Positions 7,775-17,506 of a stretch of DNA of 64,000 nt are shown piece by piece. Source of the DNA: Enterococcus casseliflavus NBRC 100478 (lineage in GTDB: Bacteria; Bacillota; Bacilli; Lactobacillales; Enterococcaceae); contig NZ_BCPT01000001.1 of assembly GCF_001544095.1 (NCBI RefSeq), forward strand, positions 62,001-126,000. The letters are read 5' to 3'. The first letter of the stretch is position 1; each line of letters starts with the position of its first letter. Under the pieces are notes generated by a model. That model saw nothing but the letters and a program-made list of their open reading frames with translations. It ran no database searches and was not told the DNA's origin. Position numbers and translations under genes: made by a program.

Positions 7775-9424
7775 ATGGAACCACAAACGATGGTCATTTT
7801 AATCATACTCGCCAGCATTCTCATCTTGACCGCATTAGATATCTGGAATCGATACAAAGTACGCCGTTACGTTCGGCTTGCTTGGGGAAAGCTTCCCCGT
7901 CAGCCCCGCTTTGATAAAGAAGCGAGTTTGAAAAAGGCTTGGCTGACTGAGAAGAAGTTTCACGATTTTGATAGCGAGGTCGATGACATCACTTGGTATG
8001 ACTTGGATGGCTTTTCGTTGTTTGAGTCCATTAATCTGACGTTTTCCAGTGTTGGTTCAGAAGCATTGTACCAGCAATTACGCAATTTTCGCTTCAAGAC
8101 GGACAAACAGCTGACCAAATTGATCGACTTTTTTGCTGCTGACAGTGCCGCACGCGAACAATCCCAATATACGTTTGCTCGTTTAGGAAAACAAGATGAT
8201 AATTTTTCGAAAGCCTACTTGGCCAATGAAGCTGCGCAATCGATCGGCTCTCTGCCGTTCTTTGTCTTTTTAGGTATGCTGCCGTTAGTCGGCATCTTGC
8301 TGCTCCTGCTGGGGTTTGTCCAAGGCATCCTGTTGACGTTGGTTAGTGTCGTTTTCAATACGATCTATTACTCCATCAAAAAAGCCAAGCTGGAAACAGA
8401 ACTGAACAGCATGCGCTATTTGGTTCAAACGATTGCCTGTGGCAGTCAGATCGCTAAAATCAACACGCCCCTCCGAGATGAGATCAAACAATCCTTGGCA
8501 CCATTAAAAAAGATCACTCGTTTCGCCTTTTCGTTTCGTGCCAAAAACGGCAGCGAAGGAGACATGTTGTTTGAATACATCAATATCATTTTTATGCTGC
8601 CGTTTATTTCCTATCAAACGGTCACTACTACCCTGGCAAAGCACCAACAAGCAGCCATCGATCTGTGGAATTTGCTGGGAAAATTGGAAGTCGCAGCCGC
8701 CATTTTAAATTTTCGCACGTATATGCCCATCACTTGCCTACCGACCTTCCAAACAAGCGGAGGTGTACAAGCAACGGGTACGTATCACCCGCTTCTAAGT
8801 GAAGCAGTCATGAATGATGTTGCTTGGACCCACAATACCCTCGTGACTGGCTCCAATGCCTCGGGCAAATCGACGTATGTCAAAAGCATCGCCATCAATT
8901 GCATTTTGGCACAAACGATCCAGACAGCAGTTGCCGAAGCCTTTACGATGGTTCCCGGTCATGTCATTACCTCGATGGCTGTCGAAGATGACTTGTTTGA
9001 AGGCGACAGCTATTTCGTCGCGGAAATCAAATCCATCAAACGCCTGCTAGACACCGTTGCCACGAACCAGCGCTGCTATTGTTTTGTTGATGAGATTTTA
9101 AAAGGAACCAATACGGTGGAACGGATCGCTGCTTCTGCCAGCATCATCCATTGGCTGCGAGCCTACCCATCATTGGCATTTGTCGCCACTCATGATATTG
9201 AGCTGACTGAAATTTTGAAAAATGATTGCCGCAACATTCATTTTTCTGAACAAGTCACAGAAGATGACGGCATCTCCTTTGATTACAAGGTCAAATCCGG
9301 TCCTGCCTTGAGCCGCAACGCGATCGCCCTCTTAAAAGTCATGGGCTACCCTGAAACGATCGTTCAAGACGCCTATGCCGCCGCCAATGATTTTGATCAA
9401 AACCGTAAATGGCAGGATTTATAA
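7775..9424 (+). CDS. Membrane-anchored MutS-family ATPase
   Basis: A 549-residue protein with the C-terminal MutS ATPase core but no mismatch-recognition domain. Walker A 'GSNASGKST' is near residue 362, Walker B 'CFVDEILKGTN' near 438, and the switch His is in 'ATHDIEL'. One hydrophobic helix lies at about residues 8-24 and a strongly hydrophobic hairpin at about 165-200. Related firmicute proteins are annotated only as MutS-related, so a repair role is not established. TAGGAGG precedes the ATG. It probably shares a transcript with nrdI. Confidence 0.8.
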   Translation: MEPQTMVILIILASILILTALDIWNRYKVRRYVRLAWGKLPRQPRFDKEASLKKAWLTEKKFHDFDSEVDDITWYDLDGFSLFESINLTFSSVGSEALYQQLRNFRFKTDKQLTKLIDFFAADSAAREQSQYTFARLGKQDDNFSKAYLANEAAQSIGSLPFFVFLGMLPLVGILLLLLGFVQGILLTLVSVVFNTIYYSIKKAKLETELNSMRYLVQTIACGSQIAKINTPLRDEIKQSLAPLKKITRFAFSFRAKNGSEGDMLFEYINIIFMLPFISYQTVTTTLAKHQQAAIDLWNLLGKLEVAAAILNFRTYMPITCLPTFQTSGGVQATGTYHPLLSEAVMNDVAWTHNTLVTGSNASGKSTYVKSIAINCILAQTIQTAVAEAFTMVPGHVITSMAVEDDLFEGDSYFVAEIKSIKRLLDTVATNQRCYCFVDEILKGTNTVERIAASASIIHWLRAYPSLAFVATHDIELTEILKNDCRNIHFSEQVTEDDGISFDYKVKSGPALSRNAIALLKVMGYPETIVQDAYAAANDFDQNRKWQDL

Positions 9425-9437
9425 CTTCATACAAACA

Positions 9438-9478
9438 AAAGCGCCTTATCCTGTGACTAACACTGGGATAAGGCGCTA
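9438..9478. terminator. Bidirectional terminator between the MutS-like and LtaS-like genes
   Basis: AGCGCCTTATCC pairs with GGATAAGGCGCT around a loop of about 14 bases. A-rich and T-rich flanks suit both directions. Confidence 0.8.
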
Positions 9479-9491
9479 TTTTACGTTTCAT

Positions 9492-11312
9492 TTAGTCAAA
9501 CAAACCAGTCGCTAAACTGTATTGCTCTCCTTGTAACACATCGTATTGGATCAAATTGTAGGCATCATAGATTTCTTGGGCTTCTTGATCCAACGCAAGG
9601 GTCGTCTGCCATTGCCCGCCTTGATAGTATTGACCCATTTCAAAAGCTGGCAGCTCATCTTGCAAGGCCAATAACAACTGGTAAAACCCGCTCGTTGGTT
9701 GGTCACTGGCTTCTAATAGGTTCGGCGCAAAGTAAAAGGGACTTGTTACTGGTACATCTTCTGGGGCAAAATTTCCTTGCGAATCGACCATCAAAAACTC
9801 CGTTTCATGCAGGGCAGCCGTTTCATTTTGCTCCTTGATCTCATCGGCATAAATGCCTGGTAAATGATCCCCCCAAAAGACAACCAGCGTTCGCCGATCC
9901 AGCTGCTCTAATTCAGCTACAAAGTTTTTCAATGCTGTACTGCTGTAGGAGATATCCTGCAGGTAGTTTTCCAAAGAAGCCATATTGCCCGGACCGCTTG
10001 CTTGGTAATTCAAGGTATCGTATTTACCAGCATACGGCATATGGGTCTGCATCGTTACTAAATGGACAAATTGCGGTTGCTGATCGTTTTCCAACAATGC
10101 CAGCACTTCTTTGTAGGCCGCCTCATCAGAAATATAAGGATTATTTTCGATTTTGTCGGTATAGGTCATCGTCTCTTGATCGATAAACTGTTCAAACCCC
10201 ATCACGCCATAGACATCCTTGCGTTTGTACATCGATGTATCGTAAGGATGGATCGCCGTTGCCGTATACCCGGACTGTTCCAAGAAAGAAACCAAGGATG
10301 GCAGTTGCGTCAATTTCGGCACCAGCATCGTGTAAGGCGTTGTCATCTGTGGATTCAATAGGCCCATGGCAAAACCAGTCAACGCTTCAAACTCGATGTT
10401 TGCCGTACCGCCCCCATAATTTTGCGAAAGCATTTTTCCACTGATGGTTTGATCGGCGACGTGGTAATAGTCTTTCAACGGATCGCCGGTGATCGACAAG
10501 CCATTTAAATGGTTCGGGTCGGAAAAGCTCTCGCTCATTACATAGACGATATTTGGTGCTTCACTTTCACGGTCTTGATTTATCTCCGCAGCCTGTGCAT
10601 TGTAGGTGTCCGCAATCGCTTGGATCGCTTCTTTTGAATACCCCTCAGGCTTCGTCATGGCATCTACCCGCAGGTTGTACAAAAACCCACCAATAAATCC
10701 CGTATTGTAGTAGTTCATTTTTTGTGAATACGGAATCCAGAGCGCCGTCTGATTGTAGGCTTTGCGTAAAAGGTTGTTGCTGTCATTGAAGTGAGAAACA
10801 TAGACTAAGCCCAGCGAGCATACGACCAGCACCGCTCCTCGCATCACTTGCAAACGCAGGTTTAATTTGCGGCTGCGATAGATACTCCAGCCGATCGCCC
10901 CGATCGCCGCCAGAGCGAAGAGGATGGCTAAGAAAAAGGCGCCATTGCCGATCATGGTTCGTAGAAGGTCGAATTGAGTGACCATCTTTAAATCATCGGG
11001 ATAGATTGGTTCTTGGCGATAGACCATCTTTGTGTGGTTGGCATACCCTAAGATTCCGATGACGACACTATAAAAGACGCCTCCGATCAGTACCGAACCT
11101 GCCAAGCTGGCAAACACCCCATACACCAGCAGTAGCACCCCACAAGCCAAGAAAAACTTTGCTGTATGCCACGAAAAGGCAAATTTCAGAGCTAATTCAA
11201 CGGAAAGATTGTTTTGACACCATTGCAAATATAAATTACTGAAAATGATCAACAGGACGATGGCGATGCCTTTTAATGCGATCTTCAGATAAGGGTGGAT
11301 ATTTATTTTCAC
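9492..11312 (-). CDS. LtaS-like membrane sulfatase-superfamily transferase
   Basis: A 606-residue protein with about five N-terminal transmembrane helices (residues 1-200) and an extracellular alkaline-phosphatase-superfamily domain. The predicted catalytic Thr is in 'GGGTANIEFEALTG', with metal ligands in 'MSESFSD' and 'WGDHLPG', as in lipoteichoic acid synthase, which polymerises glycerol phosphate from phosphatidylglycerol. Enterococci carry several paralogs, so LtaS, a primase or another glycerophosphotransferase are all possible. The start is a GTG at 11312 after AGGAGG with 11-base spacing; the longer N-terminus would be poorly hydrophobic. Confidence 0.85.
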   Translation of the reverse strand: MKINIHPYLKIALKGIAIVLLIIFSNLYLQWCQNNLSVELALKFAFSWHTAKFFLACGVLLLVYGVFASLAGSVLIGGVFYSVVIGILGYANHTKMVYRQEPIYPDDLKMVTQFDLLRTMIGNGAFFLAILFALAAIGAIGWSIYRSRKLNLRLQVMRGAVLVVCSLGLVYVSHFNDSNNLLRKAYNQTALWIPYSQKMNYYNTGFIGGFLYNLRVDAMTKPEGYSKEAIQAIADTYNAQAAEINQDRESEAPNIVYVMSESFSDPNHLNGLSITGDPLKDYYHVADQTISGKMLSQNYGGGTANIEFEALTGFAMGLLNPQMTTPYTMLVPKLTQLPSLVSFLEQSGYTATAIHPYDTSMYKRKDVYGVMGFEQFIDQETMTYTDKIENNPYISDEAAYKEVLALLENDQQPQFVHLVTMQTHMPYAGKYDTLNYQASGPGNMASLENYLQDISYSSTALKNFVAELEQLDRRTLVVFWGDHLPGIYADEIKEQNETAALHETEFLMVDSQGNFAPEDVPVTSPFYFAPNLLEASDQPTSGFYQLLLALQDELPAFEMGQYYQGGQWQTTLALDQEAQEIYDAYNLIQYDVLQGEQYSLATGLFD

Positions 11313-11430
11313 GAAGGAACATTCCTCCTTTTCTACACGTTCTAGGTACCCTCGTATTTTATGCTTTCGAGGCAAGAAAGTAAAGCCGAGGTAAGAAGCT
11401 TTTGTTATTTTTAAAGAAAGCAAGTCTCAT

Positions 11431-11473
11431 AAAAAAAGAGTCTAAGGTTTCTTGCCCCCTAGACTCTTCTTTC
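11431..11473 (-). terminator. Terminator of pncB-nadE
   Basis: AAGAGTCTA pairs with TAGACTCTT, and on the minus strand the hairpin is followed by seven T. It lies just after the nadE stop. Confidence 0.85.
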
Positions 11474-11504
11474 TATCCGAATGGAACTCAATCACTGGTT
11501 TCGT

Positions 11505-12329
11505 TTATTTCCAAAAATCATCAAAAATCGTGACGGGCAAGTGGCGTTTGTGTCGCGTTTTGTTCCACCAGTTTTCAATGGTTTGTTGGGCTTCAGCCGA
11601 AATTTCCTTGCCTTCTAAATAGTCATCGATGTCGTTGTAGGTCACTCCTAAAGCTGCTTCATCTGCCACTAAAGGTTTGCCATCTTCCAAGTCCGCAGTT
11701 GGGACTTTTGTATACAACGCTTCTGGCGCGCCTAAGTATTGCAAGAGTTGACGTCCTTGGCGTTTATTCAAACGAAACAGTGGTAAGATATCGGCACCGC
11801 CATCGCCGTATTTCGTAAAGAAGCCGGTGATATTTTCAGCAGCGTGATCTGTTCCCAGAACAGCCCCTGCTTTTTCACCTGCAATGGCATATTGCGTGAT
11901 CATCCGTTGACGGGCTTTGATATTGCCTTTGTTAAAGTCGGAAACCGCTAACCCTGCTTCTTCCACCGCTTGTACTTGCGCATCGACGGCGGCTTTGATG
12001 TTTACCCGCAGCTCAATGTCTGGTTGGATAAACGCTAGTGCTTTTTTGGCATCTTCTTCGTCTGCTTGTTCCCCATAAGGTAAGCGTACCCCTATGAACT
12101 GATAGTTGGGATTCCCGGTTTCGCTGCGCATTTCCTCCATCGTCAATTGCGCAAGCCGTCCAGCTAACGTCGAATCTTGTCCACCACTGATCCCCAAGAC
12201 AAACGTATGCAAGAACGGATTCTTTTGCAGATACGCCTTTAAAAAATCAATACTCTTACGAACTTCTTCTTTCGGGTCGATGGTCGGTAAGACTCCTAAT
12301 TCTTTGATAATTTCTTGTTGCATGGTCAT
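11505..12329 (-). CDS. nadE: NAD+ synthase (ammonia-dependent)
   Basis: A 274-residue NAD synthetase. It makes NAD+ from nicotinic acid adenine dinucleotide, ATP and ammonia. The PP-loop 'SGGQDST' is at residues 48-54, and '[23 protein letters not shown]' marks the family's second ATP/NaAD region. It has no glutaminase domain. The start ATG at 12329 follows AGGAGG at normal spacing. It lies 62 bases after pncB, so the two salvage steps are probably expressed together. Confidence 0.97.
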   Translation of the reverse strand: MTMQQEIIKELGVLPTIDPKEEVRKSIDFLKAYLQKNPFLHTFVLGISGGQDSTLAGRLAQLTMEEMRSETGNPNYQFIGVRLPYGEQADEEDAKKALAFIQPDIELRVNIKAAVDAQVQAVEEAGLAVSDFNKGNIKARQRMITQYAIAGEKAGAVLGTDHAAENITGFFTKYGDGGADILPLFRLNKRQGRQLLQYLGAPEALYTKVPTADLEDGKPLVADEAALGVTYNDIDDYLEGKEISAEAQQTIENWWNKTRHKRHLPVTIFDDFWK

Positions 12330-12391
12330 AGAAACGCCTCCTCTTATTTTTTGAAGCAGCTGACTGATCCTAGGACCAGCGCAGTTGCGGA

Positions 12392-13858
12392 TTACAAAAT
12401 CGCGCCATTGGTTTGTTTACGTACTTTTTCAATCGTGCGCATTTTATGATCCCAGCATTCTTGCGAAAGATCGACTGGGTATTTCTGTGGATTCAAGTCA
12501 CGTTTGTACTCGTCCCAAAGGGAATCCAAGCAATTCGTCGCATAGGCTTTGATGTGTTCTAAGTCAGGCACTTGATACACTTGCTGGCCATCCACAAAGA
12601 TGTCTTGCAATAATGGTCGCGCATCAAAGTTCGTCACTGTTTTGTTGATAAAGGTATGAACAGGATGGAACATGAACAGTTCGTCTTCTGCTTGTGGATT
12701 TTCTTCCCATAGCGTGACATAATCGCCTTCTGACTTGCCGTCAGATTTACGGGTGATCCGCCAAACTTGTTTTTTCCCAGGAGTCGAAACCTTTTCAGCA
12801 TTGCTGGATAATTTTATGGTGTCGATCATTTCTCCCTGCTCATTTTCGATGGCCACCAGTTTATAAACCGCGCCTAATGCCGGTTGATCGTAAGCGGTGA
12901 TCAGCTTGGTGCCGACACCCCACACATCGATTTTCGCCTTTTGCATTTTCAAGCTTAGAATCGTATTTTCGTCTAGATCATTGGAAGCATAGACTTTGGC
13001 TTCCGTGAATCCCGCTTCATCCAGCTGTTCACGGACTTTTTTCGAGATATACGCCATATCGCCGCTGTCGATCCGCACACCTAAGAAATTGATCTTATCC
13101 CCCATCTCTTTGGCCACACGAATCGCATTTGGCACACCTAAGCGCAATGTATCATAGGTATCGACTAAGAATACGCAATCTTTGTGGGTTTGGGCATATG
13201 CCATAAATGCATCATAGTCATTGCCGTAGGATTGCACGAGGGAATGGGCGTGGGTTCCGCTGGCTGGGATGCCAAAAATCTTCCCTGCCCGCACATTACT
13301 CGTCGCATCTGCTCCGCCAATATAAGCCGCTCGGGTCCCCCAAATGGCTGCATCCAATTCTTGTGCCCGTCGTGAACCAAATTCCAACAAGGGATCCGTG
13401 CCGATCACGGATTTGATGCGGGCCGCTTTCGTGGCGATCAGTGTTTGGAAATTGACCATATTCAGTAACGCCGTTTCGATCAACTGTGCTTGTGCCAACG
13501 GCCCTTCTACTTGAATGATCGGTTCATTGTTGAAGACTAAATCGCCTTCTAACGCAGAACGAACGGTACAAGCAAACTTGAACTCCTTTAGATACTCTAA
13601 AAAGGCTTCTGGATAGCCGCCGATTTCTCGCAAGTAGGCAATATCCGTTTCTGAAAAGGATAAATCGTTCAAATAGTCGATCAATCGTTCCAGACCGGCA
13701 AAGATCGCATAGCCGTTTTCAAAAGGCATGTCACGGAAATAGCATTCAAACACCGCATTACGATCGGCTCTGCCTAACTCCCAATAGGTTTGCATCATGT
13801 TGATTTGGTAGAGATCGGTGTGCAGCGTCAAGCTGTCATCTTTAAATAATTTCTGCAT
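12392..13858 (-). CDS. pncB: Nicotinate phosphoribosyltransferase
   Basis: A 488-residue enzyme that joins nicotinate with PRPP to give nicotinate mononucleotide, the entry of the Preiss-Handler route. Family signatures visible are 'LTDLYQ-like' '[14 protein letters not shown]' near the N-terminus, 'EFGSRRAQ' and '[12 protein letters not shown]', which holds the active-site His. The length fits the firmicute form. GAGGGAG precedes the ATG at 13858. With nadE downstream it forms an NAD salvage operon; nadD would be supplied elsewhere. Confidence 0.96.
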   Translation of the reverse strand: MQKLFKDDSLTLHTDLYQINMMQTYWELGRADRNAVFECYFRDMPFENGYAIFAGLERLIDYLNDLSFSETDIAYLREIGGYPEAFLEYLKEFKFACTVRSALEGDLVFNNEPIIQVEGPLAQAQLIETALLNMVNFQTLIATKAARIKSVIGTDPLLEFGSRRAQELDAAIWGTRAAYIGGADATSNVRAGKIFGIPASGTHAHSLVQSYGNDYDAFMAYAQTHKDCVFLVDTYDTLRLGVPNAIRVAKEMGDKINFLGVRIDSGDMAYISKKVREQLDEAGFTEAKVYASNDLDENTILSLKMQKAKIDVWGVGTKLITAYDQPALGAVYKLVAIENEQGEMIDTIKLSSNAEKVSTPGKKQVWRITRKSDGKSEGDYVTLWEENPQAEDELFMFHPVHTFINKTVTNFDARPLLQDIFVDGQQVYQVPDLEHIKAYATNCLDSLWDEYKRDLNPQKYPVDLSQECWDHKMRTIEKVRKQTNGAIL

Positions 13859-13931
13859 GTTCTTACTCCCTCTAGCTTACTTCTTCTCATTATAGCAAAA
13901 AAAACACAAAAGACAGAAAATCTTGTTTTTT

Positions 13932-13997
13932 TCAAAAAAAAGTTGGGTTTTTGCTAGTACAAGGCAATCCATCTGAGAACAAATTGCTCAAAAGCAT
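13932..13997 (-). CDS. Possible 21-codon leader ORF upstream of pncB
   Basis: A short reading frame on the pncB strand begins with ATG seven bases after a perfect AGGAGG. It ends in three or more Phe codons and TGA about 75 bases before pncB. The peptide would start 'MLLSNLFSDG'. It matches nothing I recognise and could be chance. Its good ribosome binding site is the only support. Confidence 0.2.
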   Translation of the reverse strand: MLLSNLFSDGLPCTSKNPTFF

Positions 13998-14107
13998 GGG
14001 TCAGCCTCCTACTTATTGGCGCATCATTCCTGCGCGCGTATAAGGTCGCCCCTTTGTTCAACGTTTGATTGCTCTTGCAACGTGCATGTCCCAACTTCTT
14101 TCAACTA

Positions 14108-14461
14108 CTATTCTTTCACAGGCAATTGAACAAGAATGACATCTTTCCTCGGTTTAGAAAAGGTGATGCCTCTTGCTTCCATTTCTTTACGAATATTAAC
14201 ATTGACGGTCACGTCTTTGCGATCGACCTTCAGCAAACGATGAATCGCTGTGTCGACTTCTTCCCGACTGATTTTCTTTTTATTGTTGATCAATACTAAA
14301 GAAATCGTATCAAAACTATCCACATAGAGAATCTGCGTCCGATCAAGCGAGTACAATTTATAGTATTTGATCGCTATTTTGTCGAATAGATACTTGGAGA
14401 TGTTCGGGTAAAAAGTTTCCATATTTAGATTTTGGTTTACTGGGGTTTCAATCAACTTCAT
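14108..14461 (-). CDS. DUF1827-like protein
   Basis: A 117-residue protein starting 'MKLIETPVNQN', which I recognise as resembling the enterococcal DUF1827 family of unknown function. It is predicted to be a soluble alpha/beta protein with no signal peptide or membrane segment; the C-terminal half alternates strands ('DVTVNVNI', 'DVILVQLPV'). Its start at 14461 overlaps the end of the HAD gene by 14 bases, so translation is coupled. GAGAGAGG lies upstream. No function can be assigned. Confidence 0.65.
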   Translation of the reverse strand: MKLIETPVNQNLNMETFYPNISKYLFDKIAIKYYKLYSLDRTQILYVDSFDTISLVLINNKKKISREEVDTAIHRLLKVDRKDVTVNVNIRKEMEARGITFSKPRKDVILVQLPVKE

Positions 14462-15329
14462 GCACAACATCCTCTCTCGAAACTAATTCTGTTAAAATAA
14501 AGCGGCCAACACCGCCGTCTTCCGCGCGCTCAATGGTTCGATCACAAACTGCTTTGATCGCTGGGCTGGCATTTGCTACAGCCAAAGAAACATCCACCGC
14601 TTCAAACATCGCAAGGTCATTTTCACCATCACCGATCCCGTAGCTTTTGGCAGCGGGAAAAGCTTCTAAAAAGGAACGGATCGCGGCACCTTTGGTCGCC
14701 AATGGATCAACGATCTCCAGTGTTTGGACAAAGGATTGAAAAATCGCAGCCGTTTCTGATTGGATCATCGCCCGCAGCCGTTCTCTTTTTTCGTCTGACG
14801 CTTCCATCAGTTCGATTTTGATGACCTTTATCTCTGGATGTTCCTTCATAAACTGCAGCACGTCGTCTTTATGAAGACATTCGTTGTAAAAGAACTCATA
14901 TTTGTAGTCAGCGATGATTTGTCCTCGCTCCCCTAACTCCGCGAGTAACTGCTTGCGGCTTTCTTGAAACTGCGCTTCATACAAATACGCTTGTGGGGAA
15001 ATGATGCCATGGTCAGTATGTAAGAAATAAAAAACCTCTTCTGTTTCTAAGATACCAATCACTTGCGCCAATGTCTTATAGGGCAAGGTATGCGTCAAAA
15101 CAGGCGCTTCTCCTTTTACCATCAGACCAGCGCCGTTTCCAAAAATCACATCGCAGGAAAGGCCTTCTTCCGCCATCATATCTTGAACAAGCTCAAATCC
15201 TCGCCCTGTGACAAACACAAAGTGATCCCCTTGGGCTTGCAAACAACGGATGGCTTCTTTATTGATCTCATGAATCGGGTGCCCCATTTCTTGGAACGTC
15301 CCATCAATATCAGAAAAAACTATTTGCAT
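14448..15329 (-). CDS. Cof-type HAD-IIB phosphatase
   Basis: A 293-residue HAD hydrolase. Motif I 'DIDGTF' has the nucleophile Asp7; 'VFVTGRGFEL' is motif II and 'YGIGDGENDLAMFEAV' motif IV. The cap is of the C2B type, as in YwpJ- and YidA-like sugar phosphatases; the substrate is unknown. AGGAAG precedes the ATG at 15329. The DUF1827-like gene overlaps its 3' end and is co-transcribed. The gene diverges from a MerR regulator, with only 114 bases between the starts. Confidence 0.88.
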   Translation of the reverse strand: MQIVFSDIDGTFQEMGHPIHEINKEAIRCLQAQGDHFVFVTGRGFELVQDMMAEEGLSCDVIFGNGAGLMVKGEAPVLTHTLPYKTLAQVIGILETEEVFYFLHTDHGIISPQAYLYEAQFQESRKQLLAELGERGQIIADYKYEFFYNECLHKDDVLQFMKEHPEIKVIKIELMEASDEKRERLRAMIQSETAAIFQSFVQTLEIVDPLATKGAAIRSFLEAFPAAKSYGIGDGENDLAMFEAVDVSLAVANASPAIKAVCDRTIERAEDGGVGRFILTELVSREDVVHEVD

Positions 15330-15388
15330 CTTATCTTCCTTTCTTTGTTATAATTATAGCACATTTTAAAAAACGCAAAAAAATTTTC

Positions 15389-15419
15389 TTGACTTTGTCG
15401 TTACGTCAACCTTTAGGAT
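15389..15419 (+). promoter_or_regulatory. MerR-type promoter with 19-bp spacer and dyad
   Basis: TTGACT and TAGGAT are separated by 19 bases, the over-long spacer typical of promoters that MerR proteins untwist. TTGAC at 15389-15393 and GTCAA at 15405-15409 form an inverted repeat inside it. It precedes the MerR gene, suggesting autoregulation. Confidence 0.7.
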
Positions 15420-15443
15420 ACAGGTGTAAGGAGGGAAAAGCCG

Positions 15444-16217
15444 ATGGAATATACGATCAGTGCCTTAGCTAAACTGTCAGGAGTCAGCAGCCGTACCCTG
15501 CGGTATTATGATCAGATCAAGTTGTTACAACCGCAACGCACCAACTCAGCTGGTTACCGTATCTACGAGAGACAGGAAGTCGATCGCCTACAGCAGATTT
15601 TATATTTTAAGTCTTTTGGGCTGTCATTAGAAACAATCCGCGGAATCTTGGATGAGCCACAAGAATCGATCCAAATGGTCTTGTTGCAACATTACCAACA
15701 GCTTTTACAAGAGCGAGCAGCCCTGGACAGTCTTTTGACCACCTTGGCGCAAACAATTGATTATTATGAAGGAGAAAAGACGATGACCGATCAAGAGAAA
15801 TTCCGTTATTTTAAGGAACAAAAAATTCGTGAAAACGAAGCGAACTACGGTGCCGAATTACGAGAAGCCTACGGTGAGGAAATCATCGAACAAAGCAACC
15901 AAAAGTGGCAGCAGATGACCCAAGTCGATTATCAAGCACTGACCGACAACGAAAACCGCTTATTGCAGCTGTTAAAAGAGCTATTGACTGAAAAGGAAGG
16001 GAAACGAATCCCTTCTGACAAAGCCCAAATGGCTTTTGCTGCGCATCAAGCATGGCTTAAACAAGCAGCGCCCTTTTACTCAGCAGAATATCACCGATCT
16101 TTAGGGGAAATGTACGTTCAAGACGAGCGTTTTACCGCCTATTACGATCAAAAAGCAGGCGTCGGCAGCGCGCAGCTGTTGAAACAGATCATTGACCATT
16201 ACACCAAATCCCATTAA
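15444..16217 (+). CDS. MerR-family regulator with TipAS effector domain
   Basis: A 257-residue activator. An N-terminal MerR winged helix ('LSGVSSRTLRYYDQIKLL', residues 9-27) is followed by a dimerisation helix at about 75-110 and a C-terminal TipAS-like domain from about residue 130 to 255. In TipAL/Mta/SkgA proteins that domain binds hydrophobic antibiotics and the regulator raises multidrug resistance genes. No transporter gene is next to it, so the target may be itself or distant. AAGGAGGG precedes the ATG. Confidence 0.85.
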   Translation: MEYTISALAKLSGVSSRTLRYYDQIKLLQPQRTNSAGYRIYERQEVDRLQQILYFKSFGLSLETIRGILDEPQESIQMVLLQHYQQLLQERAALDSLLTTLAQTIDYYEGEKTMTDQEKFRYFKEQKIRENEANYGAELREAYGEEIIEQSNQKWQQMTQVDYQALTDNENRLLQLLKELLTEKEGKRIPSDKAQMAFAAHQAWLKQAAPFYSAEYHRSLGEMYVQDERFTAYYDQKAGVGSAQLLKQIIDHYTKSH

Positions 16218-16218
16218 A

Positions 16219-16270
16219 AAAACGATGCGCAAGCACTGCCCGCTCAGGGGCACTGTTTGCGCATCGTTTC
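16219..16270. terminator. Bidirectional terminator between the MerR and LacI genes
   Basis: AAACGATGCGCAA pairs with TTGCGCATCGTTT, with GCCCG/CGGGGC-type pairing in the apical part. It separates two convergent genes. Confidence 0.75.
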
Positions 16271-16278
16271 GTCTGTAG

Positions 16279-17196
16279 CTATCGTTTGATGAACTCATAG
16301 GGCATGCGATAGTTGCCGCTTTTTTCCATTACCGCCAATTGGACGGCGGTCTCCCCGCAAGCTTGCAAGTGATGATCGATCGTTGAAAGCTGCAGCAGCT
16401 CGCTGATGTATAGATTGTCCCGTCCAATCACGAGCCATTCTCCCGGCGCCTGCGACTGGATCCCAGCAGCAACATGATCCCCATTGGTGAAAATCGCTTC
16501 GACCCCTTTATCTGCAAAATAAGCAGCCGCTTCTTTGCCATCTTCTTCCGTCAAACAATCCCAAAAAATCAAGTCTTCGGAAAAGGTCGAAAAATAGTCA
16601 TGAGCCAAACGGACCGTGATTTTTGAATTGCTGCTGAGCTTGCGGCTACGTCCCAATGTCACGCCGATTTTCTGGATGCCTTGTTCCTTAAAATACGTGA
16701 AGACCTCCTTGATCGATTCCTCTCGATCGATATAAGTGCAGCCGTCAGTCAAATACGAGATATTTTCACAAAAGACGATGCGTCCGTATGAACGATAAGG
16801 CAATAAGGTTTCGATCGGATTCGCCCGCGAGGTAATGATCAAAGCATCAAAGCTTTTCGCCGCAAATTCTTGCAAATATGCTTCCTCTACTTGCGGATCA
16901 TAGTTCGTGGCTAAAAGAGTCACCTTATAGCCACGAGCAAACGCTGCTGTCGTGATGCCGCTCAATAATCGATCAAAATAGGGATGATTGACAAACGGCA
17001 GGATCACGCCGATGTTTTTGGTTTTGCCGACACTTAATGCCCGCGCCGTGTAATTCGGAATATAGTTGACCTCTTCCATGACAGCCAGGATCTTACGACG
17101 CTTTTCTTCACTGACATAAGGATTGTTATTAATGACTCGTGAAACCGTTGAGACCGAATAGCCGGTCAAGCGTGCAATATCCCGAATGTTTGCCAT
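16279..17196 (-). CDS. LacI-family transcriptional regulator
   Basis: A 305-residue repressor. The N-terminal helix-turn-helix 'IRDIARLTGYSVSTVSRVINN' and hinge 'YIPNYTARAL' are followed by a periplasmic-binding-like effector domain ('IGVILPFVNHPYFDRLLSGI', then 'LIITSRA', 'AIFTNGDHVAAGI', 'VIGRDN'). It is slightly shorter than the usual 330-340 residues. AAGGAG precedes the ATG. It is the second gene after a small 87-residue protein. A 14-bp palindrome upstream of that gene is the likely operator. No sugar genes are adjacent, so the target pathway is unclear. Confidence 0.9.
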   Translation of the reverse strand: MANIRDIARLTGYSVSTVSRVINNNPYVSEEKRRKILAVMEEVNYIPNYTARALSVGKTKNIGVILPFVNHPYFDRLLSGITTAAFARGYKVTLLATNYDPQVEEAYLQEFAAKSFDALIITSRANPIETLLPYRSYGRIVFCENISYLTDGCTYIDREESIKEVFTYFKEQGIQKIGVTLGRSRKLSSNSKITVRLAHDYFSTFSEDLIFWDCLTEEDGKEAAAYFADKGVEAIFTNGDHVAAGIQSQAPGEWLVIGRDNLYISELLQLSTIDHHLQACGETAVQLAVMEKSGNYRMPYEFIKR

Positions 17197-17209
17197 GACT
17201 CACTGCTCC

Positions 17210-17473
17210 TTAAACGAATAATTGTTCTTTCATATAGTCTATCACACTTAACCCACATGTATAAAATTCATAGTAATCGTTGTGATGGATAAATCCGATA
17301 CGCTGAGACCCGAAGTGTTCATCACACGTCAAGTGACTGATCTCATCCACAGGAATTTCTACTAACCGTTCTTGAAAGAACCCTTTTGGCTTCGTCAATA
17401 CCAGTTGTTGTCCATCAAATGCCAACGTCACATAACAACATTCCGCACCATTTTTCTTCATGTATGTATTCAT
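17210..17473 (-). CDS. Small hypothetical protein (87 aa)
   Basis: An 87-residue soluble protein I do not recognise. It is rich in beta-strand-like stretches ('CCYVTLAFDGQQLVLTK', 'RIGFIHHNDYYEFYTCG') and contains four cysteines. It starts at 17473 after AAAGGAAGG and ends 13 bases before the LacI-type gene, so both share a transcript and presumably the operator at 17516-17529. The size and pattern could suit a PH- or YokE-like small beta domain, but that is a guess. Confidence 0.6.
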   Translation of the reverse strand: MNTYMKKNGAECCYVTLAFDGQQLVLTKPKGFFQERLVEIPVDEISHLTCDEHFGSQRIGFIHHNDYYEFYTCGLSVIDYMKEQLFV

Positions 17474-17506
17474 GTTTCCATCCCGCCTTCCTTTTTATAA
17501 ATCAAG

